A stretch of DNA of 64,000 nucleotides from Rothia sp. SD9660Na (GTDB lineage Bacteria; Actinomycetota; Actinomycetes; Actinomycetales; Micrococcaceae), in contig NZ_CP125946.1 in the NCBI RefSeq assembly GCF_030064065.1, forward strand, positions 620,001 to 684,000. The letters are read 5' to 3'. The position numbers and the translations under genes were made by a program. Position 1 is the first letter of the stretch; every line of letters begins with the position of its first letter. The notes beneath the pieces are model-generated. The model saw only the letters and a list, made by a program, of their open reading frames with translations. It did not search any database and was not told the origin of the DNA. Below are positions 48,414 to 56,800 of this stretch, in pieces.

Positions 48414-49319
48414 ATGACTGAAAATAAATCACTCTCCGTGACCAAGGCTGTGATTCCTGCCGCCGGTCTCGGCACTCGCTTCCTTCCCGCCACCAAGGCC
48501 ACTCCTAAGGAGATGCTGCCCGTGGTGGACCGCCCTGCGATTCAGTACGTTGTCGAAGAAGCCATTCGTGCTGGCCTGAACGACGTTCTGATGATTACCG
48601 GCCGCAACAAGCGCGCCCTAGAGGATCACTTTGACCGTGTACCCGGTCTGGAACAGCAGCTCGCTGACCAGGGCAAGGACGCCCTGCTCAAGAGCGTTGA
48701 AGACTCCAACGACCTGGGTGAGATCCACTACGTCCGCCAGGGCGACCCCAAGGGTCTGGGCCACGCTGTACTGCGCGGCAAGGTCCACGTTGGCAATGAG
48801 CCCTTCGCGGTTCTGCTGGGCGATGACCTGATTGACGAAAAAGAAGACCTGCTCTCTGCCATGGTCGCTGTCCAGCAGAAGACCGGCGGCTCTGTCGTGG
48901 CCCTGATGGAGGTTCCCGAAGAGCAGATTTCTGCTTACGGCTGTGCCGCAGTACAGGCTGTTGAGGGTGAGGACGGCTTCGTTAAGGTCACCGGCCTGGT
49001 CGAAAAGCCCGCTGTTGAGGATGCCCCCTCAAACCTGGCCGTCATCGGCCGCTATGTTCTTTCCCCCAAGGTCTTTGAGGTGCTGGAAGATACCGCACCG
49101 GGCCGCGGCGATGAAATCCAGCTGACCGACGCTTTGCAGACTCTGGCTCAGGGCACCGGTGAGGGCGAAGGTGTCTACGGCGTGGTCTTCAAGGGCCGCC
49201 GTTTCGACACCGGCGACAAGCTCTCCTACCTCAAGGCCAACGTCATTCTTGCTGCTGAGCGCGATGATCTGGGCTCTGAGTTGCGTACCTGGATTAAGGA
49301 ATTCGCAGCCGAGCTGTAG
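48414..49319 (+). CDS. galU: UTP-glucose-1-phosphate uridylyltransferase
   Basis: Makes UDP-glucose for surface polysaccharides and glycolipids. 301 residues from ATG 48414 (an in-frame start 18 bases upstream lies in the promoter region and is not used). Signatures: KAVIPAAGLGTRFLPATKATPKEMLPVVD, the metal site LLGDDLIDE, VTGLVEKPAVEDAPSNLAVIGRY and GDEIQLTDALQTL. Normal GalU length. Followed by a terminator hairpin. Confidence 0.96.
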   Translation: MTENKSLSVTKAVIPAAGLGTRFLPATKATPKEMLPVVDRPAIQYVVEEAIRAGLNDVLMITGRNKRALEDHFDRVPGLEQQLADQGKDALLKSVEDSNDLGEIHYVRQGDPKGLGHAVLRGKVHVGNEPFAVLLGDDLIDEKEDLLSAMVAVQQKTGGSVVALMEVPEEQISAYGCAAVQAVEGEDGFVKVTGLVEKPAVEDAPSNLAVIGRYVLSPKVFEVLEDTAPGRGDEIQLTDALQTLAQGTGEGEGVYGVVFKGRRFDTGDKLSYLKANVILAAERDDLGSELRTWIKEFAAEL

Positions 49320-49397
49320 GCCCTGTTGCTACTGCTGGGCGGACGCGGGGGCTAAGGGAGGCCCTGAACCGTTCGGCGGTGAGTAGCGTGGATGCAG

Positions 49398-49437
49398 AAG
49401 AACTGGGTGCCTTCTATAAGGAAGGTACCCAGTTCTT
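49398..49437. terminator. terminator after galU
   Basis: 17-bp inverted repeat AAGAACTGGGTGCCTTC / GAAGGTACCCAGTTCTT, one G-U pair, followed by GTCTC. The rest of 49320-49520 holds only the promoter side of the next gene. Confidence 0.75.
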
Positions 49438-49520
49438 GTCTCATAGCCTGCTCTGTTTGGGAGAGCTGGGGTAGAATGAACTAGATATTTGTGTCACAGA
49501 GATAGAGAACGGGGGCAGCG

Positions 49521-50411
49521 ATGGACTTGCTGAGTGGTTCAGGCCTTATTTTGCTGGTATGCGTGCTGGTTGGCCTGGGGCTCGTTGTGCGCCGCCGTAA
49601 ATCAGATTCTGTGACCAGTATCGGGGCTGAGAAGTTCGTCGCCGATATTGTTGAGAGCCACACCAGCGAGGCTGAGGCCCGTCGTGCGCCGTCCGCTCCT
49701 CCGACTCAGACCACGACCGAAACCGCCCCGGCTTTTCGGCTGAAGCCCACCCGTCTGGCTGTATTCGGTCTAGCCCTTGCCTTCATGCTGGCTAGCCTGG
49801 TTACGGGGGTTCTGTCTCTCACCGGTGGAGCAGCCCTAATCTTTCCCCTCCTCTTCTTGCTAGCTAGTCTGGCCTGCCTGGCTACCTTGCGGGTGTTGGC
49901 CCTGCGTGACCGCGACCGTAGGCGGGCCCGCACCGTACTGGCTGTTGAACAGCGCCAGACCCAGCGGCATCCTTCTGCCCCCTCAAGTACCTCTCACGCA
50001 CCCAGCAGCCAGCAGGCTCGCCCGGCAGCTACCGTCTCTACTGTCGAGCTGAAGCCTGCCCCCGAGCGTCCTGCTCGTACCCGCCAGCAGATGCCTGTCA
50101 GCCACGCGGCTAAGGCTCTCCGCCGGGCAAAAACCCAGCATCACCCGGTGGTAGCTGCACCCGCTCCTATCGCTGACGGCGAGGCTGCTACCCAGCAAAA
50201 GCCCGTTCGCCTCCGCATGGACGAGGCCCTGCCCGATACCCGCTGGCAGGTCACCGAGGTGCCCCTTCCTACCTACCTTGAGGCAGAGACCGTGCGCAGG
50301 GAAGCTCCTGCTCCGCTTGCGACTGAAGCAGCCCCGAAGGCCCAGACCCAGACCCTGGCCGAGGCAGCAAGCCTTAACCTTGACGACGTGCTGAAGCGCC
50401 GCCGCGCCTAG
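49521..50411 (+). CDS. membrane protein, unknown function
   Basis: 296 residues. One hydrophobic helix at the N-terminus (SGLILLVCVLVGLGLVV followed by RRRK), a linker, and two further helices near 85-135 (LAVFGLALAFMLASLVTGVL, LIFPLLFLLASLACLATL). The remaining C-terminal 160 residues are Ala/Pro/Gln/Arg-rich and probably cytoplasmic and disordered, ending SLNLDDVLKRRRA. ATG 49521 with GGGGGCAG in front. This layout occurs in actinobacterial division- or wall-associated small membrane proteins, but I recognise no family. Confidence 0.7.
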   Translation: MDLLSGSGLILLVCVLVGLGLVVRRRKSDSVTSIGAEKFVADIVESHTSEAEARRAPSAPPTQTTTETAPAFRLKPTRLAVFGLALAFMLASLVTGVLSLTGGAALIFPLLFLLASLACLATLRVLALRDRDRRRARTVLAVEQRQTQRHPSAPSSTSHAPSSQQARPAATVSTVELKPAPERPARTRQQMPVSHAAKALRRAKTQHHPVVAAPAPIADGEAATQQKPVRLRMDEALPDTRWQVTEVPLPTYLEAETVRREAPAPLATEAAPKAQTQTLAEAASLNLDDVLKRRRA

Positions 50412-50432
50412 GCGAAGATGAAGTTTTTTCAA

Positions 50433-50486
50433 AGAATAGATACCCAGCCGTAGCCTCACCCTAAGAGGCCGCGAAGCTGGGTATTC
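50433..50486 (+). terminator. hairpin after the membrane protein gene
   Basis: TACCCAGC / GCTGGGTA with an extra AGAA/TTCT pairing outside a two-base bulge; loop contains a second small stem. Followed by GTTT. Confidence 0.55.
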
Positions 50487-50540
50487 TGTTTGAGGGGCAG
50501 GACCACACCGCCCCACGATATTCTGAGGAAGGCTAACCGT

Positions 50541-52181
50541 ATGGCTACACACCACCTGGAAATTGAGCAGAAATTTGAGCTTGCCGATGTGAACAGTGAG
50601 GTTCCCTCGGTGGAGTGGAGCTTTAAGCGGTGGAGTGTCAGTGAACCTGTGACCGAGCAGCTTGATGCCACCTACTACGACACCCCCTCGGGCAACCTGG
50701 GTCGGCATAAGGTAGCTCTGCGCCGTCGCCTGGGTGGCTACGACCAGGGCTGGCACATCAAGTTCGACGCTGCCGGCCAGCGCCATGAGGTGACCTTTGA
50801 CCTGCTGTCTAACCGCTCTGCTATGCCTGCTGCGGTGAGGAAGTTTGTGCAGGTTCCGGCCCTTGGCGAAGAGCTGGAGCCTCGGGTTTCTCTGAAAACC
50901 CAGCGGACCCGTACCGTGATCCTCGGTAGGGGCGAGGAGCAGCTAGCTGAGATTTGTGATGACCGGGTACAGGCTCTTGACTATGCCACCGGCCAGGAAC
51001 GGGCCTGGCACGAGTGGGAGGTAGAGCTGCTGGGGCAGACCGCCCAGGATCGTAAGCTCACAGAGGCGCTCTTTGCGGACGTTGCCCGTCAGCTGCAGGC
51101 TGTTGGGGCTGTGCCCTCGCAGTCGCCGGCTAAGATTGCCCGGGCCCTGGGCCAGGATGCCGATTTTGAAGTCCGGCGGTCAGGCAACAAAGCTAAGGGG
51201 CAGAGTAAGAAACCATCGAAAAAGAAAAAGAAGGCTCTGGCAGCTGAACTTCCCCCGGTGCCGAGCTCTGCTGAGCTACTTACCCGGGTACTTGCCTCTC
51301 ACACCCAACGGCTTGCCCAGGCTGATCTGCTGGTGGCAGCGGGAGCACCCGATGCCACCCACCAGGGGCGCATTGTTGCCCGTCAGCTGCGGAGCGTGCT
51401 GAAGTATATGGCTCTGCCCTATGCGCGCAGCGGGTTTGCTCCTGCGCTTGAAGATATGATGCAGGGGCTGAAAACCTATGCCCGCCAGCTAGAAACGCAC
51501 CGTAACGGTGAGCTTGTACACCCTATGGTCCAGCAGGTTCTGCAGGCTCACCCGGTGTTAGAGGAGAGCTCAGGCACTGCCTTCGGTGCGGTCATGGAGC
51601 ACCAGCAGGCGGACGCAGCCGCCCAGGCCCGCCGCTATATGGCCTCTGCTGGGAGACTGGAACTTCAGCTGGCTCTCGAATCCTTACTAGCCGATGTGAC
51701 TCTGGCTATGGAGCTTCCGCTCAATAGCGAGAACTATGTGAACAAGGTGGCTAAGCGTTTGCGGAAGAACCTGGTCAAGCAGGGGGAGCGGGCTATGGCT
51801 ACCTGGCCAGAGCAGGAGGCTGACTTCTCGGTAAGCGCTGCTTTTGATGAGGGCCTGCACGATGTGCGTAAGGCTGCCAAAGCTGTGCGCTACTGCCTCT
51901 TTGCCGCTGCTGATGCCGGGCTTCCTCTGACTGAGCCCCAGGCTGAGCTGGTGGCGCGGGCTAAGGCTGTTCAGGCAGAGCTGGGTGAGCTCACAGACGA
52001 ACTGACCATGGGCGACTGGCTGTTGAGCCTGCGTGTGCAGGCTAACGAACTGGGGCTTGACCCCTTTGCGATTGGCTATCTGCTGGGCCGCTCAGAGCTG
52101 CTGGCTATGGGCCTGCGTATGACTGCTTTTGATGCCCTGCCTCGGGACCTCAAGAAGGTAAAAGGTATCAAGCTCACCTAA
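50541..52181 (+). CDS. CYTH and CHAD domain protein
   Basis: 546 residues from ATG 50541 (GAGGAAGG upstream). The CYTH triphosphate-tunnel domain comes first: HHLEIEQKFEL holds the Glu-x-Glu-x-Lys signature, with LRRRLGGYDQGWHIKF and a Glu/Arg-rich tunnel strand pattern to about 215. A Lys-rich linker (KAKGQSKKPSKKKKKA, 231-250) joins it to a helical CHAD domain (about 255-540) with conserved His such as RQLRSVLKYM and LHDVRKAAKAVRYC. CYTH domains hydrolyse inorganic triphosphate or similar; CHAD binds polyphosphate. A ppk2 gene exists at 3867. Confidence 0.9.
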   Translation: MATHHLEIEQKFELADVNSEVPSVEWSFKRWSVSEPVTEQLDATYYDTPSGNLGRHKVALRRRLGGYDQGWHIKFDAAGQRHEVTFDLLSNRSAMPAAVRKFVQVPALGEELEPRVSLKTQRTRTVILGRGEEQLAEICDDRVQALDYATGQERAWHEWEVELLGQTAQDRKLTEALFADVARQLQAVGAVPSQSPAKIARALGQDADFEVRRSGNKAKGQSKKPSKKKKKALAAELPPVPSSAELLTRVLASHTQRLAQADLLVAAGAPDATHQGRIVARQLRSVLKYMALPYARSGFAPALEDMMQGLKTYARQLETHRNGELVHPMVQQVLQAHPVLEESSGTAFGAVMEHQQADAAAQARRYMASAGRLELQLALESLLADVTLAMELPLNSENYVNKVAKRLRKNLVKQGERAMATWPEQEADFSVSAAFDEGLHDVRKAAKAVRYCLFAAADAGLPLTEPQAELVARAKAVQAELGELTDELTMGDWLLSLRVQANELGLDPFAIGYLLGRSELLAMGLRMTAFDALPRDLKKVKGIKLT

Positions 52182-52226
52182 ACCTGCCTGTGATTTCTGC
52201 GGCTTCATAGCTGCCCCTCTTTAAAA

Positions 52227-52259
52227 AGCTAGAGGCACCTCAGTCAGGTGCCTCTAGCT
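52227..52259. terminator. inverted repeat after the CYTH-CHAD gene
   Basis: Perfect 14-bp arms AGCTAGAGGCACCT / AGGTGCCTCTAGCT, loop CAGTC. The A-run is on the left, so as an intrinsic terminator it fits minus-strand transcription better than the plus-strand gene it follows. Confidence 0.6.
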
Positions 52260-52517
52260 GCATCACACACAGGAAGAAAAGTCTTCTTTGTACCGCCTAG
52301 CCAGCCCTCCCACAGGACCTTGCGGCTATTTGGTAATAAAAATATAACCTAATTGTGGGTACTCTGGCTAGTCTTTGGTGAAAATTTTTTTGGTTAACCT
52401 ATTTTTTGAGATAGGTAAACCTAAAAAGGGCTTGTTGTGCCTGGTCACTACGAGAAGAGGGGTGCATTCCTTACGGAAGATGGGCGGACGCCACCGCACC
52501 AGACTCTGAGAACCGGC
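52260..52517. other. AT-rich intergenic stretch with a dyad
   Basis: No gene seen. The middle (about 52330-52430) is markedly AT-rich and contains the dyad GGTTAACCTAT (52392-52402) / ATAGGTAAACC (52411-52421), one mismatch, 8 bases apart. AGGTAAACCTAA is reminiscent of half of a DtxR/IdeR iron box, but the full 19-base consensus is not met. Confidence 0.4.
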
Positions 52518-52523
52518 TAGACT
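52518..52523 (+). promoter_or_regulatory. leaderless -10 hexamer TAGACT
   Basis: TAGACT, 6 bases GGTGGG, then GTG 52530; identical over 15 bases to the tsaB promoter-start at 18050-18064. Confidence 0.6.
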
Positions 52524-52529
52524 GGTGGG

Positions 52530-53015
52530 GTGAGGGAATGGCTTGAAAGTTTGCACTGGGTCGCCGCCATCGGCTTTATGTGGGTGGTGGGTATTGTGCG
52601 TACCTCCCTCGTCTTTTCTCTGGGCTGGTTAGCTCAGGCAGGGGGCTCCCGCTTTGAGAAGATACAGCACCTGATGGACCACCCCCTCTACCGCCGGGCC
52701 CAGTATTTTGTGAATCGCTGGGGTGTGCTGGCTGTTCCCGCCTGTTTCTTGACAGTGGGCTTTCAAACTGCGGTTATTTTGACTACCGGCTTTACCCGTA
52801 TGCCCCTGTCTCGCTGGGTTCCAGCCATGCTGGTGGGCACTCTCATGTGGGGCACTATCTACGCAACGGTTGGCATGTCGGTTGTCTGGCTCTGGCTTGA
52901 GAACCCGCAGGTAGCCGCCCTGGTGCTGGCCCTGCTGGCAGCCGTCATTATCACCGCAAAACTCCGGGACAGAAAGCGTTCCATGCCGCGACTACCGAAA
53001 GGCACCAAGTTATGA
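52530..53015 (+). CDS. small DedA/VTT-like membrane protein
   Basis: 161 residues, GTG start, apparently leaderless. About four hydrophobic segments: WVAAIGFMWVVGIVRTSLVF, FVNRWGVLAVPACFLTVGFQTAVILTTGFT, RWVPAMLVGTLMWGTIYATVG and VVWLWLENPQVAALVLALLAAVII, with a basic tail. The segment around GVLAVPACFLTVGFQT and the MPLSRWVPAMLVGTLMWGT block look like a short DedA (SNARE-associated/VTT) protein, a lipid scramblase-type family, but shorter than usual. Its stop overlaps the next start by four bases (ATGA). Confidence 0.65.
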   Translation: MREWLESLHWVAAIGFMWVVGIVRTSLVFSLGWLAQAGGSRFEKIQHLMDHPLYRRAQYFVNRWGVLAVPACFLTVGFQTAVILTTGFTRMPLSRWVPAMLVGTLMWGTIYATVGMSVVWLWLENPQVAALVLALLAAVIITAKLRDRKRSMPRLPKGTKL

Positions 53016-53938
53016 CCCTGAGTGAGCTGATTCTTGCCCACCCCGATCTGCTGGTTGATAACCAGACCGCCCGCTATGAGCAGGTAGGGCAGGTGCCCGG
53101 TCTCTGCGTGGGGTTCGTGCCCGGGGTTATGCCCGGTAAATGGTTTACCCGGTGGCGGGAGCGCTATTCGGCGTTGGCGCCTCTGACCGACGTCGCCCTG
53201 GCCGAGGGGCAGGGCCTTGCTTCGCTCGATGCTTTTGCAGATATGGCGCTGGTGCACGCTGAGGAGGAGCCCGAAGCCCGCGATAAGAAGCGCTACCACG
53301 CGATTGAGCTCTACCGGGAAACCCCGGTGGTGGTACTCCCTAAGGACCACCTGCTGACGGTGCTCGAGACCGTCCCGGTTGCTGAGCTGGCCGAAGAATT
53401 TTTGCTCCAGAGTCCCGATGAGGTACCCGAGTGGCGCGATCTTTCCGCCGACTACCGGGCCGAGAACCCGCGTCCGCTGCCCCAGATGCGGCACCGGGCT
53501 GACGCGATTGAGCTGGTGGCTGCCGGTCTGGGCTTGTTGGTGGTGCAGATGTCTGTAGCCCGTTTTTATCACCGCAAAGACCTGACTTACCGCCCGGTTG
53601 AGGGGCTGGGCGAGTACCCGGTTCTGCTGGTGTGGAAGCGGGAGGTGCGTGAGGACGCCCGTGAGCAGGTAATCCAGGACTTCGTGGGGATTACCCGCGG
53701 CCGCACCGCTGCCTCTCAGCGCGGTAGCGACAGCCGCGAGGTAGCCCTTGAGAAGCAGCGGCGTGAGAAGGAAGAAGCCAAACGGAAGAGGGCGGCTGCC
53801 AATAAGCGCCGTGAGGCTGAAGACCGCAAAAAGCGCAACGCCCAGAAGAACGGCAACCTGCGCCAGTACCAGGCTCAAAAGGGCGGCAAGGGGAGTGCTA
53901 AGGGCTCGGGCCGAGGCTCCCGGGGCAAAAAGCGTTAG
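53012..53938 (+). CDS. LysR-type substrate-binding domain protein without DNA-binding domain
   Basis: 308 residues. Residues about 30-225 follow the effector-binding domain of LysR regulators (LCVGFVPGVMPGKWFTRW, ADMALVHAEEEP, PVVVLPKDHLL, AIELVAAGLGLLVVQMSVA), but there is no winged-helix segment in front: the start overlaps the upstream membrane protein gene and only 30 residues precede the domain. The tail (about 235-308) is extremely basic, alternating Lys/Arg/Glu, then Gly/Lys-rich, so it may touch nucleic acid or the ribosome. Known as a stand-alone actinobacterial type; function unknown. Confidence 0.75.
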   Translation: MTLSELILAHPDLLVDNQTARYEQVGQVPGLCVGFVPGVMPGKWFTRWRERYSALAPLTDVALAEGQGLASLDAFADMALVHAEEEPEARDKKRYHAIELYRETPVVVLPKDHLLTVLETVPVAELAEEFLLQSPDEVPEWRDLSADYRAENPRPLPQMRHRADAIELVAAGLGLLVVQMSVARFYHRKDLTYRPVEGLGEYPVLLVWKREVREDAREQVIQDFVGITRGRTAASQRGSDSREVALEKQRREKEEAKRKRAAANKRREAEDRKKRNAQKNGNLRQYQAQKGGKGSAKGSGRGSRGKKR

Positions 53939-53969
53939 GTGACAGCCTGCACCGAGAGTCTACTGAGAG

Positions 53970-55010
53970 CTAGCCCTTTGGATTGGTCTTTTCTTCTGCT
54001 TTCTGGGTAGAAGAGGAAACCATGGCGCGTCCCTCGTGTGTCTCGCTGTGAATCACCGACTGGTTAGCCAGCGGAATGCGAATGCCTCGCTGGTCCATAG
54101 CCTTCTTGAGCTCTTCCCGGAGCTTACGCCCCACCGCGAACTGCTCGGAGGGGGCAGTTTTGACCGTCAGACGCAGTACCACCGATTCACCGGTCACAGA
54201 CTGCACGCCCAGGTACTGGGGCTTGCCCGAGATATTCTCTTTGATACCGGGCATCTTAATGGCTTTTTGAATTGAGGTCATGAGGAAGCCGGCCATCTCG
54301 TCGATATCGGCATCATAGGGAATGGGTAGGTCGATAATGGTACGGGCCCAGCCCTGAGAAGAGTTGCCCACACGTAGAATCTCGCCGTTGCGCACGTGCC
54401 AGAGGGTTCCTGCCGTATCACGTACCTGGGTGGTGCGCAGACCCACTGCCTCTACCTCGCCCTCAGCCTCACCAAGATTGACCCAGTCACCGATACCCAG
54501 CTGGTCTTCGGCCACGATGAAGATACCCGAGAGGAAGTCTTTAACGAGAGACTGGGCCCCGAACGAAAGGGCAACACCCACCACACCAGCTGAGGCGATG
54601 ACGGGGGCAATATTGAAGCCCAGCTCAGCGATAATCATGACGACCATGACCGTCCAAATCACAATCGATGAGACTGACCGGAGCACCGAGCCAACGGTCT
54701 GCGCCCGCTGGGACTGGCGGGCGCTCGCCAGGGACGCGTCGGCCTTCCACCGGCTAGTTTTACTTCCCTTTTTCTCTTCTGCTGCAACCACCCGGTTGCG
54801 GGTGCCGCGGGCGATAGAGTCGGTGACGTGGCGAATGACCACACGCACCAGGCCGTGTAGGACGAACCCGATGATGATAATGATGAGTATGCGAAGGGGT
54901 GCTCCCAGCCAAAAATCTAGGCTGGCCAGCCTAGCCATTACGGTTCCGGCGGCCTCGGCACTTTCTTCAAGGGGCGTTGTTTCTGCTGCTAAAATCCCGG
55001 TTGCTGTCAT
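53970..55010 (-). CDS. MscS-family mechanosensitive ion channel
   Basis: 346 residues from ATG 55010. A hydrophobic helix near 30-55 (LRILIIIIIGFVLHGLVRVVI), a charged linker, two helices near 110-150 and the channel-forming TM3 with the MscS pattern GVVGVALSFGAQSLVKDFLSGIFIVAEDQLGIGDWV, followed by the cytoplasmic beta domain (GEVEAVGLRTTQVRDTAGTLWHVRNGEI). TAGGCT on the minus strand ends 7 bases before the ATG, without a ribosome site. Opens on hypo-osmotic stress; probably the main such channel here since mscL is broken. Confidence 0.9.
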   Translation of the reverse strand: MTATGILAAETTPLEESAEAAGTVMARLASLDFWLGAPLRILIIIIIGFVLHGLVRVVIRHVTDSIARGTRNRVVAAEEKKGSKTSRWKADASLASARQSQRAQTVGSVLRSVSSIVIWTVMVVMIIAELGFNIAPVIASAGVVGVALSFGAQSLVKDFLSGIFIVAEDQLGIGDWVNLGEAEGEVEAVGLRTTQVRDTAGTLWHVRNGEILRVGNSSQGWARTIIDLPIPYDADIDEMAGFLMTSIQKAIKMPGIKENISGKPQYLGVQSVTGESVVLRLTVKTAPSEQFAVGRKLREELKKAMDQRGIRIPLANQSVIHSETHEGRAMVSSSTQKAEEKTNPKG

Positions 55011-55017
55011 ACCTATG

Positions 55018-55023
55018 AGCCTA
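55018..55023 (-). promoter_or_regulatory. -10 hexamer TAGGCT of the mscS-type gene
   Basis: Minus-strand TAGGCT, 7 bases, then ATG 55010; no Shine-Dalgarno. Confidence 0.4.
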
Positions 55024-55136
55024 CCGTCTTTGTCTGAAGAAAACCGGTATGCCAGCTGTTTGCGAACGCTTGGACGGCACACTTGAGCTAAGGGTGCAAT
55101 AGACTGGTTTTGCAGAGACGAACAAAGGAAGAAGAG

Positions 55137-55613
55137 ATGCCCCTGGTGATGGATACCCGCCCGGCCGCTTACGCCGTGGTGATTGAGGACGGCAAGATTC
55201 TGCTCTCCCGCTGGGTACCGCATATTCCCGGTTACCGCCCCGGCTGGACTCTACCCGGTGGCGGCATGGACCCCGGCGAACAGCCCCATGAGACTGCTGT
55301 GCGCGAAGTCTTTGAAGAAACCGGTTACCGGGTGGAACTTGACGGCCTTCTGGGGGTGCACGCGGCCTACTTTGAGCCTGAAGCCGGGGCGACCCGCCCT
55401 TTCTGCACCCTGCGTACCCTCTATACTGCGCACGTCACCGGCGGAGAACTTACTGCCGAGGTTGGCGGATCGACCGACCTGGCAGAGTGGGTTCCTTTGG
55501 CCGAGCTTGACCAGCACTTCTACTATTCCCTGGTGGACGAGGCCGCCCGCCTCTTAGGGTACGCGGATGCCCGTGAGCTGGCAGCCAGCTACCGGGAGGG
55601 TGCGCATGACTAG
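55137..55613 (+). CDS. Nudix hydrolase
   Basis: 158 residues from ATG 55137 with AAAGGAAG upstream. The Nudix box is complete: GGGMDPGEQPHETAVREVFEETGYRVE fits G-x5-E-x7-REU-x-EE-x-GU, with the catalytic Glu residues in REVFEETG. The protein cleaves a nucleoside diphosphate linked to another group; the substrate cannot be told. The stop lies 8 bases inside the next gene, so both are translated together. Confidence 0.9.
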   Translation: MPLVMDTRPAAYAVVIEDGKILLSRWVPHIPGYRPGWTLPGGGMDPGEQPHETAVREVFEETGYRVELDGLLGVHAAYFEPEAGATRPFCTLRTLYTAHVTGGELTAEVGGSTDLAEWVPLAELDQHFYYSLVDEAARLLGYADARELAASYREGAHD

Positions 55614-56790
55614 GGAAGCGACTAAAGAACAAGGACACCCGCGCGTACAGGGCTACCGTGCCCAGCTGGTTGCCCTCGCTGCGGCCACAGGCCTTCTGCT
55701 GAGCGGCTGTGGCAGCTCAATGGCCGGCCACAACACAACTGCCTCGACCAGCCCCGCCACGACCGCTACCCTGCGTATCGGTACCGGGCTAACGGCTGAG
55801 ACCCGCCACGCAGCCTATATCTACCAGGCTGCTCTGCAAGAAGCGGGCTACACTGTTGAGGTGGTTGAGACCGACGATAGTCGCCCCGCCTACTTCGCCA
55901 GCATGGGTATAGATACCGCAGCCACTGCTACAGGCAGCCCTACTGCAACGAGCCCGGCAGATGGGCTAGTACACATCACCCCTGATTTGTCTGGCGACCT
56001 GCTCCTCTACCTCACCGATAACGGGGAGGTTAGCCCCACCATTATCGAAGAGGAGCGGGCTAGCGCCGCGGCGGAAACCAGCCCCGCGCTAGACCCCACT
56101 GCGAGCGTAGAAGCTAGTGCGGGCGCGTCCGCTGATTCCAGCCCTACCGCTACACCAAGTCTTACTGCTACGCCCAGCCCCAGCGCCACCTTGCTTAACG
56201 TGCGCGGGCTCAGCAGCAACGACATCGTCAGCTACGTTGACCGTGCCCTGCCCGATACTGCTGAGGTGCTTGCACCATCGAGCGCCACCAACCGGTATGG
56301 CTACGTGGTCACCCGGGCTACTGCCCAGCGCTACGGTCTTGAGACCATGAGCGACCTAGGGCAGGTCTGCTCTGAGCTGAGCCTAGTTGCCCCCGAAAGC
56401 TACGCCACCAACCCTAGCGGTGCTACCTCGCTGAGCACCCACTACAGCTGTACCCCGGGAGCCAGTAAGACCGCTGATAGCCGGTCAGATCAGGCCCAGG
56501 AGCTCATAACCGGCGCAACCAGCATGAGCTACATGTACTCGGCCAGCGCAGAGATCCCGGCTAACAACCTCAAACTACTAGAGGACCCCGAACGCACTCA
56601 GCTGGCCCAGAACATCGTGCCCATCACCCGCGCCGGGGAGTTACCCCAGCAGGTGAAGGACATCATTAACGGTGTTTCAGCTAACCTCGACACCGATTCT
56701 CTGGTGCGCCTCAATACGCTCACGAGCGGTGATAATCCCGTCTCAGAAACCGGCGCCGCCCATTTCTGGCTGACCAACATAAAGGGGTAA
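55606..56790 (+). CDS. substrate-binding lipoprotein (OpuAC/ProX-like)
   Basis: 394 residues from ATG 55606, overlapping the Nudix gene by 8 bases. A basic N-terminus, a hydrophobic core and lipobox LLSGC mark a lipoprotein. After a Thr/Ser/Ala-rich linker, TLRIGTGLTAETRHAAYIYQAALQEAGYTVEVVE and the later SDLGQVCSELSLVAPESY resemble the glycine-betaine/osmoprotectant-binding OpuAC fold. A long Ala/Ser/Thr/Pro insertion (about 140-200) interrupts the domain, unusual for the family. No permease or ATPase genes are adjacent, so it may be an orphan binding protein. Confidence 0.7.
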   Translation: MTREATKEQGHPRVQGYRAQLVALAAATGLLLSGCGSSMAGHNTTASTSPATTATLRIGTGLTAETRHAAYIYQAALQEAGYTVEVVETDDSRPAYFASMGIDTAATATGSPTATSPADGLVHITPDLSGDLLLYLTDNGEVSPTIIEEERASAAAETSPALDPTASVEASAGASADSSPTATPSLTATPSPSATLLNVRGLSSNDIVSYVDRALPDTAEVLAPSSATNRYGYVVTRATAQRYGLETMSDLGQVCSELSLVAPESYATNPSGATSLSTHYSCTPGASKTADSRSDQAQELITGATSMSYMYSASAEIPANNLKLLEDPERTQLAQNIVPITRAGELPQQVKDIINGVSANLDTDSLVRLNTLTSGDNPVSETGAAHFWLTNIKG

Positions 56791-56800
56791 TCTAAATCTC

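Noticed and set aside
53748-53942. Arg/Lys-rich small protein overlapping the end of the LysR-sensor gene
   Set aside because: Alternative frame of the repetitive basic tail; no ribosome site of its own.
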